From Christensenellaceae bacterium (GTDB lineage Bacteria; Bacillota; Clostridia; Christensenellales; SZUA-584), in contig JAAXZP010000257.1 of the NCBI GenBank assembly GCA_012719815.1, positions 1-7,300 on the forward strand: a stretch of 7,300 bases of DNA. The letters are read 5' to 3'. The position numbers and the translations under genes were made by a program. This document shows, piece by piece, positions 1-4,923 of this stretch; position 1 is the first letter of the stretch; each line of letters opens with the position of its first letter. Under the pieces are notes generated by a model. It was not told the DNA's origin. It searched no databases and saw only the letters and a list, made by a program, of their open reading frames with translations.

Positions 1-59
1 GGCCGCCGTCCCCCCCGCCGGCGCAGCCCGGCCCGGAAACGGACAGCCAAAAAGGCTGA
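1..59 (+). CDS. Possible C-terminal end of an upstream gene (partial)
   Basis: Frame 3 is open from the left edge to a TGA at 57-59 and reads as a short Pro/Ala-rich tail ending PETDSQKG. Low-complexity proline-rich ends like this are common on extracytoplasmic proteins such as class A penicillin-binding proteins, but nothing here identifies the family. A good terminator follows at 99-137, which fits a plus-strand gene ending here. Frames 1 and 2 are also open across this GC-rich stretch, so the frame choice rests mainly on stop position and tail composition. It is a guess that needs the sequence to the left. Confidence 0.35.
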   Translation, partial: PPSPPPAQPGPETDSQKG

Positions 60-98
60 CGGGCAGCCGTATTGAGCTCGGCTGTTCACAGAAGCCTG

Positions 99-137
99 AA
101 AAAAGGGTCTGTGTCGCATACATACACACTCTTTTTT
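99..137 (+). terminator. Rho-independent terminator, probably bidirectional
   Basis: A6 (99-104) and GGG (105-107) pair with CTC (129-131) and T6 (132-137), allowing one G-U pair. Inside, TGTGT (110-114) pairs with ACACA (124-128), with TC (108-109) bulged and a 9-nt loop. The T6 run on the plus strand and the A6 run, read as T6 on the minus strand, allow termination both ways. A separate 6-bp hairpin, CAGCCG/CGGCTG, lies just before it at 64-84. It most likely ends the gene entering from the left. Confidence 0.6.
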
Positions 138-138
138 A

Positions 139-186
139 TATCCGTATCCTTATCCGTATCTGTATCTGTATCTGTTTCTGTATCGG
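139..186 (+). repeat. Hexanucleotide microsatellite, consensus TATCYG, 8 units
   Basis: Eight contiguous 6-bp units run from 139 to 186: three TATCCG/TATCCT-type units, three identical TATCTG units, one TTTCTG and one TATCGG. The array starts right after the T-run of the terminator. It lies in non-coding DNA, so length changes would not break a protein. Confidence 0.85.
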
Positions 187-344
187 GTTTTTTGGGTTAT
201 CTTTGGGTTTTTCCGGCTTGCTGCGGCTTATGAGTGGGTTGCTTTGGGTTTTTGCCGTATCCCAAAACAACCGACGCACATCCAACAGGATAACGGATTC
301 CATACAAAAGGTTAGCCGCATAGCCGCTCCGGCCGTCAGGGCAT
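187..344. other. Non-coding G/T-rich low-complexity stretch
   Basis: No gene is supported here. The plus strand has five GGG tracts (185-187, 194-196, 205-207, 236-238, 246-248) within T-rich DNA, and a 12-bp direct repeat CTTTGGGTTTTT at about 201 and 243. A minus-strand open frame (363-136) covers the area. Its GTG start lies in the loop of a terminator, and its end is only the microsatellite read as alternating Ile/Gln/Arg, so I do not count it as a gene. Confidence 0.5.
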
Positions 345-370
345 AAAAAAACAGGGCAGTCACGCCCTGT
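345..370 (-). terminator. Rho-independent terminator, minus strand
   Basis: ACAGGGC (351-357) and GCCCTGT (364-370) form a perfect 7-bp stem with a 6-nt loop. On the minus strand the stem is followed directly by a run of seven T (351-345). It is the nearest strong minus-strand terminator below the OsmC-family gene, about 210 nt past that gene's stop, so it probably ends that transcript. It could instead end an unrecognised RNA from 371-578. Confidence 0.75.
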
Positions 371-427
371 CCGTCGTGTTATCCCTTATCGGGCTTTTCG
401 GGTTTGCCTTGGGTTGCTCAGGCTTGC

Positions 428-471
428 CGGCGGGCTGCGCCCGTTCCTGTCGTCCCGTCGGGCGCCCGCCG
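428..471. repeat. Long GC-rich imperfect hairpin
   Basis: CGGCGG (428-433) pairs with CCGCCG (466-471), and GCGCCCG (437-443) pairs with CGGGCGC (459-465). Only GCT (434-436) is unpaired on the left arm, and the loop is 15 nt. The 13 GC-rich pairs would be very stable in RNA or single-stranded DNA. No T-run follows on either strand, so it is not a standard terminator. It lies in the 3' region of the OsmC-family transcript. Confidence 0.6.
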
Positions 472-521
472 CGGTAATTGAGACAATAAACAGCTTATTT
501 ACAGCTATATGCGGTTTATTC

Positions 522-563
522 CGCGTTATAACGCGTTAATAGCGGGTTAATCCGGGGGTTAAG
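522..563. repeat. Degenerate tandem repeat of 10-11 bp, with a 14-bp palindrome
   Basis: Four consecutive units can be set out: 522-531, 532-542, 543-552 and 553-563. Each starts with CG and carries a G(T/G)GTTA(A/T)-like core. The first unit and the start of the second form the perfect palindrome CGCGTTATAACGCG (522-535). The last unit pairs with TAACCCC near 570 as a 7-bp hairpin just past the OsmC-family stop codon. There is no open reading frame. It may be a decayed minisatellite or a cluster of protein sites on one DNA face. Confidence 0.45.
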
Positions 564-578
564 CCCCAATAACCCCTC

Positions 579-1007
579 TCATTCACGGTCGATGCGGTAC
601 GTCAACGTCACCGCCACGTCGGCCGGCAGCATCGTGGTCAGCGGGCAGTACTTCGTCTTGCCCAGCTCGCCCAGCCGCGCCAGCGTCTGCTCATCGAGGT
701 CGGGCGACGTCACGCGGATGTCGAACTCAATAGCGCCGAAGCTCTTGGGCGGCTTGTCCCGCCGCGTGCCGCGCGCCTCCACGCTGATATCCGTGATCGT
801 CCTGCCGTATTCGCCCGCGAGGTAGCGCAGCGTGCTGCCCAGGCACGCCGCCAGGCTCACCAGAAATAGCTGCATGGGCATAAAGCCCGCGCCCTCGCCG
901 TAAGGCGGGATGTAGTCCAGCGTCACCGTATGCCCGCCCGCCTCGCCGGTGTACATCATTTTCTTGCCATGCACCGATACCGCTCTTCCCGTCACCACCG
1001 CTCCCAT
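579..1007 (-). CDS. OsmC-family redox protein
   Basis: This 142-aa protein belongs to the OsmC/Ohr superfamily, small cytoplasmic homodimers that use a cysteine pair to reduce organic hydroperoxides or handle related thiol chemistry. The family signature is visible: a Pro-rich turn then a helix around MPMQLFLVSLAACLGSTL (residues 43-60) with Cys55, and a second cysteine in KYCPL (Cys121). These match the peroxidatic and resolving positions. The C-terminus is a typical beta strand (VAVTLTYRI). I chose the ATG at 1007 because AGGGAGGA lies 5 nt before it; an open frame extends to 1061 but has no better site and would run through a terminator-like hairpin. Length is normal. It is probably transcribed alone. 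Whether it is a true peroxidase or a YhfA-like OsmC protein of unknown substrate cannot be told here. Confidence 0.9.
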   Translation of the reverse strand: MGAVVTGRAVSVHGKKMMYTGEAGGHTVTLDYIPPYGEGAGFMPMQLFLVSLAACLGSTLRYLAGEYGRTITDISVEARGTRRDKPPKSFGAIEFDIRVTSPDLDEQTLARLGELGKTKYCPLTTMLPADVAVTLTYRIDRE

Positions 1008-1100
1008 GCGTATCCTCCCTTCCGTCCGGCCAGCATAAAAAAAGCGCGCCGGCGCCTTCACACAGGCAAAAGGGGCGAACGCGTACAGGCAAAGTGCCTG
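1008..1100 (-). promoter_or_regulatory. Attenuator-like leader of the OsmC-family gene
   Basis: On the minus strand, AAGGCG-CCGG-CGCGCTT (1058-1042, one bulged G) is followed by seven T (1043-1037), which is terminator-like, only about 30 nt before the start codon. CCGGC in that stem (1052-1048) can instead pair with GCCGG (1030-1026). Upstream, CAGGCA/TGCCTG form a 6-bp hairpin (1100-1086), and the 9-bp sequence TTTGCCTGT occurs twice (1093-1085, 1070-1062), giving CAGGCA two possible partners. No clear promoter was found; the AT-rich stretch 1128-1146 could hold a -10 box but lacks a good -35. Regulation by attenuation is inference. The hairpin might simply be a second terminator for the gene upstream. 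Confidence 0.35.
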
Positions 1101-1146
1101 CCCGCGCCCTATGCCCCCGACATCTCCATTAATATAATATATAAAT

Positions 1147-1169
1147 GCCCCGGTGTTTTGCGCCGGGGC
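1147..1169 (-). terminator. Terminator of the 76-aa protein gene
   Basis: GCCCCGG (1147-1153) pairs perfectly with CCGGGGC (1163-1169); one G-U and one G-C pair extend it to 9 bp with a 5-nt loop. On the minus strand it is followed by ATTTATATATTATATT, an AT-rich but broken T tract. It begins 8 nt after the stop codon of the 1178-1408 gene. Confidence 0.6.
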
Positions 1170-1177
1170 AAGCCATA

Positions 1178-1408
1178 TCAGTTCAGCAGCTTCTCCTCAA
1201 AGCCGATGATGTCGTAATAGACCGGATCGCCGTAATAATCGAACGGATACGGGTTCTCCACGGGCACGTACATCACGCGCTGGCCCTCTTTGAAGATCAC
1301 AAAACCCTCGCCGTTCCAGTTGTTATAGTGCAGTTTGGTGCCATCCGCCAGCTCGTAGTTGTAGGTCAGGCCGGCTTCGTGAAAGTTTCTTCTCACAATG
1401 TCCAACAT
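1178..1408 (-). CDS. Hypothetical protein, 76 aa, aromatic-rich
   Basis: I do not recognise a family. The ATG at 1408 is preceded by AAAGGAGG with suitable spacing, and a terminator follows the stop by 8 nt, so this is very probably a real single-gene unit. The protein is soluble, with no signal peptide or membrane segment. It is rich in Tyr, Phe and Trp, and has acidic and Asn/Gly turns in the middle (YNNWNGEGFVIFKEGQ, residues 28-43). The pattern of short alternating strands suggests a small beta-rich fold; a run of aromatic residues near PYPFDYYGDPVYYD (residues 53-66) stands out. It has no cysteine, so a metal or redox site of the usual kind is unlikely. Function is unknown. Confidence 0.75.
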   Translation of the reverse strand: MLDIVRRNFHEAGLTYNYELADGTKLHYNNWNGEGFVIFKEGQRVMYVPVENPYPFDYYGDPVYYDIIGFEEKLLN

Positions 1409-1559
1409 GGTCTCGACCTCCTTTTCTGTGACCTTAACACAACCCGGTAAACCCCTGTGTTTCTGCCGCCCGTATGCGGCTTTCCCCTCACGTTTACGGT
1501 GTGCTGCAAACTCTCGTCACGCGCTTTTCTGTTGTACTTCGGATGTTATTTATTCTTTT

Positions 1560-1737
1560 CGCCAACGTCTCTTAATTTTCCTGCATTGTGCGAAAAATAA
1601 CGATATTGACATTTATTTCACATATCGCGCGGTTATCTTCGCCTAACGGGCTGGAGCGGCCTTTTTCTAATTATTTTATACGCTTATGCGCCGACGTGTT
1701 ATTCTTTTTGCATCATGCGACAATAATAATTGCATTT
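1560..1737 (+). repeat. Diverged direct repeat pair, about 50 bp each
   Basis: Segments 1560-1614 and 1689-1737 align with a few small gaps. Both begin CGCC(A/G)ACGT, pass through a T-rich stretch to GCAT, then (TG/CA)TGCGA, an A/T-rich part containing AATAA, and end in CATTT. By eye roughly three quarters of positions agree. The copies lie about 129 bp apart in non-coding DNA. They could be duplicated binding regions or the remains of a duplication. Confidence 0.4.
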
Positions 1738-1896
1738 CGGCCGTAAACCGTGCCAGCGCCCGATCCGAATTTTCTGTCGTTAGAGTTTATAAAGGATAAA
1801 CAATTACATGTGGATAAAGAAGGGGATGGATAGGTTTAGCGACGTTTTAAGTCCTCGTGGTGAGTTCAAATACCGGCAATAACAGAAGGGCAGATT

Positions 1897-2088
1897 ATGG
1901 CTATAATCCTCTCTTGGGAATGTGTTTTCAATATATTTAGAAGGATATTTAAGAAAGGGATAATTATGGCCAAGTTCAAGGGCATTCGTGGGAGAGAACA
2001 AGACGATAAAAATAATACTTGTCTTTATTTCTGTGCCTTTCGTACTCTAACTAATTTTTCCTTCAATATCACCACCGTGCTTTTATAG
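1897..2088 (+). CDS. Doubtful small ORF, 63 aa
   Basis: The ATG at 1897 has AGAAGGG 6 nt upstream. An in-frame ATG at 1966 (residue 24) has its own AGAAAGGGA 5 nt upstream, giving a 40-aa alternative. The product is Phe/Ile/Asn-rich with a basic middle (MAKFKGIRGREQ) and resembles no family I know. Two ribosome-binding-like sites are the only support; in AT-rich, A/G-rich DNA they can occur by chance. Treat it as unproven. Confidence 0.18.
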   Translation: MAIILSWECVFNIFRRIFKKGIIMAKFKGIRGREQDDKNNTCLYFCAFRTLTNFSFNITTVLL

Positions 2089-2118
2089 AGCCTCCGGCAA
2101 AATCATACTGTGTTCCCC

Positions 2119-2147
2119 TTTATCCGCACCACAATCCATGGTATAAT
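2119..2147 (+). promoter_or_regulatory. Extended -10 promoter of the kinase-like/hpt operon
   Basis: TATAAT at 2142-2147 is a perfect -10 box and is preceded by TG one base upstream (TGG, 2139-2141), the extended -10 form. The -35 position 17 bp upstream reads TTTATC (2119-2124), a weak match, as is usual for extended -10 promoters. Transcription should start near 2154, leaving a leader of only about 24 nt. Confidence 0.8.
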
Positions 2148-2160
2148 TGCATCAGCAGAC

Positions 2161-2180
2161 AAGGAGGTCTTTTTCGCTTG
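2161..2180 (+). promoter_or_regulatory. Ribosome binding site that fixes a TTG start
   Basis: AAGGAGG (2161-2167) is close to full complementarity with the 16S rRNA 3' end. It lies 10 nt before TTG at 2178. The encoded PVITISR follows immediately, which is where proteins of this kinase-like family normally begin, so the TTG is the start. Confidence 0.85.
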
Positions 2181-3116
2181 CCAGTCATCACGATTTCCCG
2201 TCAGCGCGGCAGTTTCGGCACTGAGGTGGCTCAGGCGCTGGCGCAGAAGCTGGGTTACGAGCTTATCACGGGCGAAACCATCGTGCCCACTTTTCTGAGT
2301 GAAGCCACTCCGCACGAGCGCCACATGCTCACCGAAAGCGCGAAGTTTTACACCACTCCGTCGTACACCGGCGAGCCGTTTATCGACCTTGCGGCGCGCC
2401 GCCTGAAAGAACACGTAAAAAAGCACCCCGCCGTGGTGGTGGGCTTTGGCTCCCAGGCAATATTCGCGGGCGACAAGGACGCGCTGCACGTGCGCATCTA
2501 CGCGCCCAAGCCGGTGCGCATCGCGCGTATCAAAAAGCAGTACCGCGTTTCCGAGGAGCAGGCCCGGCAGATTCTGGCGCTGGCGGACCGCAAACAGCAG
2601 TTCTACACCACGCTGTTCGGGCTGGAGCTGTCCGACGCGTCGCGGTACGACCTGATGCTCAACACCGCTTCGCTCAGCGTGGACGAATGCGTGGCCGCCA
2701 TCATCGCGCTCAGGGAGCAGCGGGAGCTGCGCCAGAAAATCGAGCAGGAAACGCAGCAGAAAGACGGCGGCGTGTGCAACGTGACGGACCTGCCCATCAT
2801 GAAAAACCAGGCCGAGGCGGAGTTCGCCCGCCTGCTGGACATGTACCATATCGACTGGATCTACGAGCCCAAGACTTTTCCGGTGGAATGGGACGCGGGC
2901 GGCCATGTGATATCCGCGTTCAGCCCGGATTTCTACCTGCCCAAGTTCGATACCTATATCGAGCTGACCACGATGAACCAGAAATACGTGACAGCCAAAA
3001 ATAAAAAGGGCAAGCGCTTAAAAGAGCTGTATCCCGGCATCAACATCAAGGTGGTATACAAGAAGGATTTCAAGTCGCTTGTCGAGCGTTTTGGCCTGAA
3101 TGCGTCGGAGCGTTAA
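2178..3116 (+). CDS. Cytidylate-kinase-like domain fused to a PD-(D/E)XK-nuclease-like domain
   Basis: The protein has 312 aa and starts at a TTG. Residues 1-178 resemble the cytidylate-kinase-like family (Cytidylate_kin2 type): ITISRQRGSFGTE at the start, PAVVVGFG (84-91), VRIYAP (105-110), then RIARIKKQY, a DR (137-138) and YDLMLNT (157-163). The nucleotide loop is unusual: the common GSGGRE form is GSFGTE here, and the GRG motif is GFG. Residues 178-207 are a charged, partly helical linker. Residues 208-308 look like a PD-(D/E)XK nuclease-fold domain: Glu213/Glu215 in a first helix, PDFYLP with Asp251, YIELTT with Glu262, and a lysine cluster at 274-279. The usual Lys two residues after Glu262 is Thr264, so a later Lys may substitute. 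The gene is first in an operon with an HPRT homologue 3 nt downstream. Function is not known; kinase and nuclease activities are inference. Confidence 0.8.
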   Translation: MPVITISRQRGSFGTEVAQALAQKLGYELITGETIVPTFLSEATPHERHMLTESAKFYTTPSYTGEPFIDLAARRLKEHVKKHPAVVVGFGSQAIFAGDKDALHVRIYAPKPVRIARIKKQYRVSEEQARQILALADRKQQFYTTLFGLELSDASRYDLMLNTASLSVDECVAAIIALREQRELRQKIEQETQQKDGGVCNVTDLPIMKNQAEAEFARLLDMYHIDWIYEPKTFPVEWDAGGHVISAFSPDFYLPKFDTYIELTTMNQKYVTAKNKKGKRLKELYPGINIKVVYKKDFKSLVERFGLNASER

Positions 3117-3119
3117 TCC

Positions 3120-3659
3120 ATGCAGCAGCCCAACATACTGCGCACCGCCTTCAGCGAGGAGCAGATCAAAAGCCGCGTCGCCGAGATGGGCGCCGCCATT
3201 ACCGCCGATTACGCCGGCAAGGATCTGGCCCTCATTGCCGTGCTGCGCGGTTCGCTCTACTTCTTCGCGGACCTCACGCGGGCCATATCCATGCCCGTCC
3301 AGACGGATTGCATCGCCATCGGCACGTACGCCCACAGCAGCAGCGGCGTGGTGCGCATCACCAAAGACCTGGACATCAGCATCACCGGCAGGCACGTGCT
3401 GATCGTGGAAGACATCGTGCGCACCGGCCTCACCCTGGGCTATCTGATACAGAACATCGAAACGCGCGGCCCCGCCAGCGTCAAGGTGTGCGCGCTGTTC
3501 GTCAACCCCGCCCAGCACCTCATCGACATCCCCATCGCCTACCAGGGCTTTACGGTATCCTCCGCATGGCTGATGGGCTACGGCATGGATGTCGGCGAGC
3601 AGTGGCGCCATCTCCCCTACGTCGTCGAGGTGGAGAAAAACCCCCCGCACGCGAAATAA
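3120..3659 (+). CDS. Hypoxanthine phosphoribosyltransferase homologue with altered active site
   Basis: HPRT makes IMP or GMP from hypoxanthine or guanine and PRPP in purine salvage. This 179-aa protein has the family length and order of motifs: VLRGSLYFFADL (41-52), a shortened flexible loop TYAHSSSG (69-76), KDLD (82-85), the PRPP motif VLIVEDIVRTGLT (93-105), and GYGMD (153-157) with Arg163. Glu97, Asp98, Thr102, Gly103, Thr105 and Asp157 are kept. However, the general-base Asp expected between the EDI(I/V) and TG elements is Arg101 (codon CGC), the purine-contacting Lys is replaced around Pro138, the ring-stacking Phe is Trp150, and the usual PD before it is Ser-Ser. The start ATG has GGAG 9 nt upstream, inside the previous gene, so translation may be coupled. 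It may have changed specificity, weak activity or a regulatory role; a plain Hpt label would be unsafe. Confidence 0.85.
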   Translation: MQQPNILRTAFSEEQIKSRVAEMGAAITADYAGKDLALIAVLRGSLYFFADLTRAISMPVQTDCIAIGTYAHSSSGVVRITKDLDISITGRHVLIVEDIVRTGLTLGYLIQNIETRGPASVKVCALFVNPAQHLIDIPIAYQGFTVSSAWLMGYGMDVGEQWRHLPYVVEVEKNPPHAK

Positions 3660-3676
3660 CGCCGGGGCGGCTTTTT
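3636..3676. terminator. Shared terminator between convergent genes
   Basis: A5 (3636-3640) and the following C-run plus G pair with the CCGGGGCGGC arm (3662-3671, with bulged C residues) and T5 (3672-3676). It ends in T5 on both strands, so it can stop the HPRT operon from the left and the potassium channel gene from the right. It overlaps the last codons of the HPRT gene. Confidence 0.55.
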
Positions 3677-3681
3677 GCAGT

Positions 3682-4467
3682 TCAGTTGGCCTTAACTCCA
3701 CTGGCTCTGGCTTTTAAAAAATCGACATAGGCTTGAACGCTCAATTTGTCCTCGTTGGATAATCCATTTAAATCCAAAATGAAATTGCCTTCTTTTTGGG
3801 GCGGTTCTTCCTTTGATTTTTGGGCTCTGTCAATGAAATAAGTGGATATCGTACCCGTCAGCATGCTGATAAATCCAATGCCGGCAATCATTAAGACGAC
3901 AGCTATCAGCTTCCCGATCGCCGTGCGGGGAGAAATATCCCCGTAGCCGACTGTTGTCGTTGTCACAACAGACCACCATAACGCATCGCCGATGCCGATG
4001 CCTTCAAAGTAACTGATGCCCACCGCGCCGAACAGGCCAGCGCAGCCCGCAATATACGCCGCGTAAATAAAATTGTTGGTTTTCACGAATGCGGCGCACC
4101 GGCCGCAAAGCTTGCCGAAAACCGAAAACAGCCTGGCCGCCCTGCCAAGCCTTGTGAGTCTTACAAGCCTGAATATTTTAACCACTCTCAGCACCCGAAG
4201 CGCCTGAAAAACCTGACTGAAAGGTATAATTGACAGAAGGTCGGCAACATTTGATTTGATGAATTTCCACTTGCCTTTTGCCATTATAAGCCTTGTAAAA
4301 TAATCGGCCGCAAATATCACAAGGATAACGGTGTCTATTGTGTCAAGTACTATGGCCTGGTCCCTCGTTAAAGCCCGGGTTGATTCTATGATGAGAAGAA
4401 TGATTGTCGTCACTGAGAGAAGCAGCATTGATATGTTATACAGCGCGGAAAGCCAGGGTTTTTTCAT
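3682..4467 (-). CDS. Voltage-sensor-type potassium channel
   Basis: This 261-aa membrane protein has the six-segment Kv layout: S1 about 9-29, S2 42-63, S3 73-83, S4 89-113, S5 133-150, pore helix and selectivity filter TTTTVGYGD (169-177), and S6 184-212. S4 carries Arg or Lys at every third position (Arg91, Arg94, Lys97, Arg100, Arg103, Arg106), the mark of a voltage sensor. The tail after S6 is a charged cytoplasmic segment ending in a short helix (SNEDKLSVQAYVDFLKAR), with no TrkA/RCK domain. The start is placed at the ATG at 4467 (MKKPWL), which has AGGGGGT upstream; an ATG at 4494 lacks a good site. The sequence is visibly less GC-rich than its neighbours, which may point to a different origin. 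Ion selectivity for potassium is well supported by the filter; gating is inference from S4. Confidence 0.93.
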   Translation of the reverse strand: MKKPWLSALYNISMLLLSVTTIILLIIESTRALTRDQAIVLDTIDTVILVIFAADYFTRLIMAKGKWKFIKSNVADLLSIIPFSQVFQALRVLRVVKIFRLVRLTRLGRAARLFSVFGKLCGRCAAFVKTNNFIYAAYIAGCAGLFGAVGISYFEGIGIGDALWWSVVTTTTVGYGDISPRTAIGKLIAVVLMIAGIGFISMLTGTISTYFIDRAQKSKEEPPQKEGNFILDLNGLSNEDKLSVQAYVDFLKARASGVKAN

Positions 4468-4569
4468 AACAATACCCCCTATGGTAAAAAACATGCCTTG
4501 ATAATATTGATATCATAATTATGGATTTGTTTCTATATTTTTTTCACTTGGTAAAGCGAGAAGGCAATA

Positions 4570-4917
4570 TAAAGCACGAAGCCGGACCGCCCATTTGCGA
4601 TCCGGCTAAAATGAAACTCCAGCGAACCCAATTCAAGTCATAACACCCTTGCGGCTATCAACTTTGCAAACTTTTAAGCTTTGCAATCAGGCCCTGAGGT
4701 CATCGATCCACCTGTGGTTCCAGCCATCGCTTTCATCCCGGCTTCTCGTCAGACCCCTAACCGGACTACCCAGCTTGCAGCCTCCTTCGCCGTCGGTCCT
4801 GCCGAGCCTTTGGCTCCTGCATTTCCCCTCGCTACTGTCGGCTGCGTTTGCTACCGCACTTTGTGCGGCTGCTGTCCGCCTGGTCTGTTACACTCTCGTT
4901 GGTATTCCCTGGAGTGT
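4570..4917 (-). ncRNA. Candidate structured RNA or long leader, about 350 nt
   Basis: A near-consensus minus-strand promoter (4952-4924) predicts a start near 4917, and no minus-strand reading frame of useful size follows. Instead there is a chain of hairpins: ACACTC/GAGTGT (4917-4912 with 4895-4890), CCGCAC-AAA-GTGCGG (4868-4854), GAGCC-AAA-GGCTC (4816-4804), CCGGTT/AAgCCGG (4764-4738, one bulge), TTGCAAA/TTTGCAA (4686-4664), a GCAA tetraloop closed by CC/GG (4654-4647), and the terminator-like stem 4607-4580. ACTCCAG at the 5' end (4915-4909) can pair with CTGGAGT near the 3' end (4622-4616), closing the whole domain. I could not match RNase P RNA, tmRNA, SRP RNA, a T-box, ydaO, M-box or cobalamin elements by their conserved strings. 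It may be a free RNA, or a regulatory leader of the potassium channel gene 103 nt beyond its end. Confidence 0.55.
4580..4607 (-). terminator. Hairpin ending the candidate RNA
   Basis: AGCCGGATCGC and GCGGTCCGGCT form an 11-bp stem with one mismatch and a 6-nt loop. On the minus strand it is followed by TCGTGCTTTATATT, a weak T tract. On the plus strand A residues follow, so it cannot act as a terminator in that direction. The stem is strong; the tract is not, so readthrough into the channel gene is possible. Confidence 0.5.
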
Positions 4918-4923
4918 AGTATC

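Larger units (their letters stand above)
1409..2138. other. AT-rich intergenic island without a convincing gene
   Basis: This stretch of about 730 bases is clearly more AT-rich than the flanking genes. Open frames are short and broken. One 24-codon frame (1808-1882) follows AAAGGA at 11 nt. A second frame (1897-2088) is listed separately. A small GCCGC/GCGGC hairpin (about 1471-1486) lies upstream of the 76-aa protein gene, and CGATAT/ATATCG (1601-1606, 1622-1627) form a spaced inverted repeat around a TTGACA. No complete sigma-70 promoter for the 1408 gene could be picked out. The region may be a decayed insertion or a regulatory spacer. Confidence 0.5.

Noticed and set aside
185..248. Possible G-quadruplex
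   Set aside because: Five GGG tracts exist, but the loops are 6, 8, about 28 and 7 nt, too long and uneven for a confident quadruplex.
136..363. 75-aa minus-strand open frame
   Set aside because: Its GTG start lies in the loop of a clear terminator, its ribosome site would be inside the stem, and its end is only the translated microsatellite.
1804..2001. 65-aa minus-strand frame
   Set aside because: TTG start without a ribosome binding site, no recognisable family, in an AT-rich island.
2103..2906. 267-aa minus-strand frame
   Set aside because: Antisense shadow of the kinase-like gene, which has a promoter, ribosome site and family motifs; the His/Arg-rich product is typical of GC-rich shadow frames.
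4570..4917. RNase P RNA, tmRNA, SRP RNA, T-box, ydaO, M-box or cobalamin leader
   Set aside because: The conserved strings of these classes, such as the RNase P GAGGAAAGUC and the T-box GGUGGNACCGCG, were looked for and not found.
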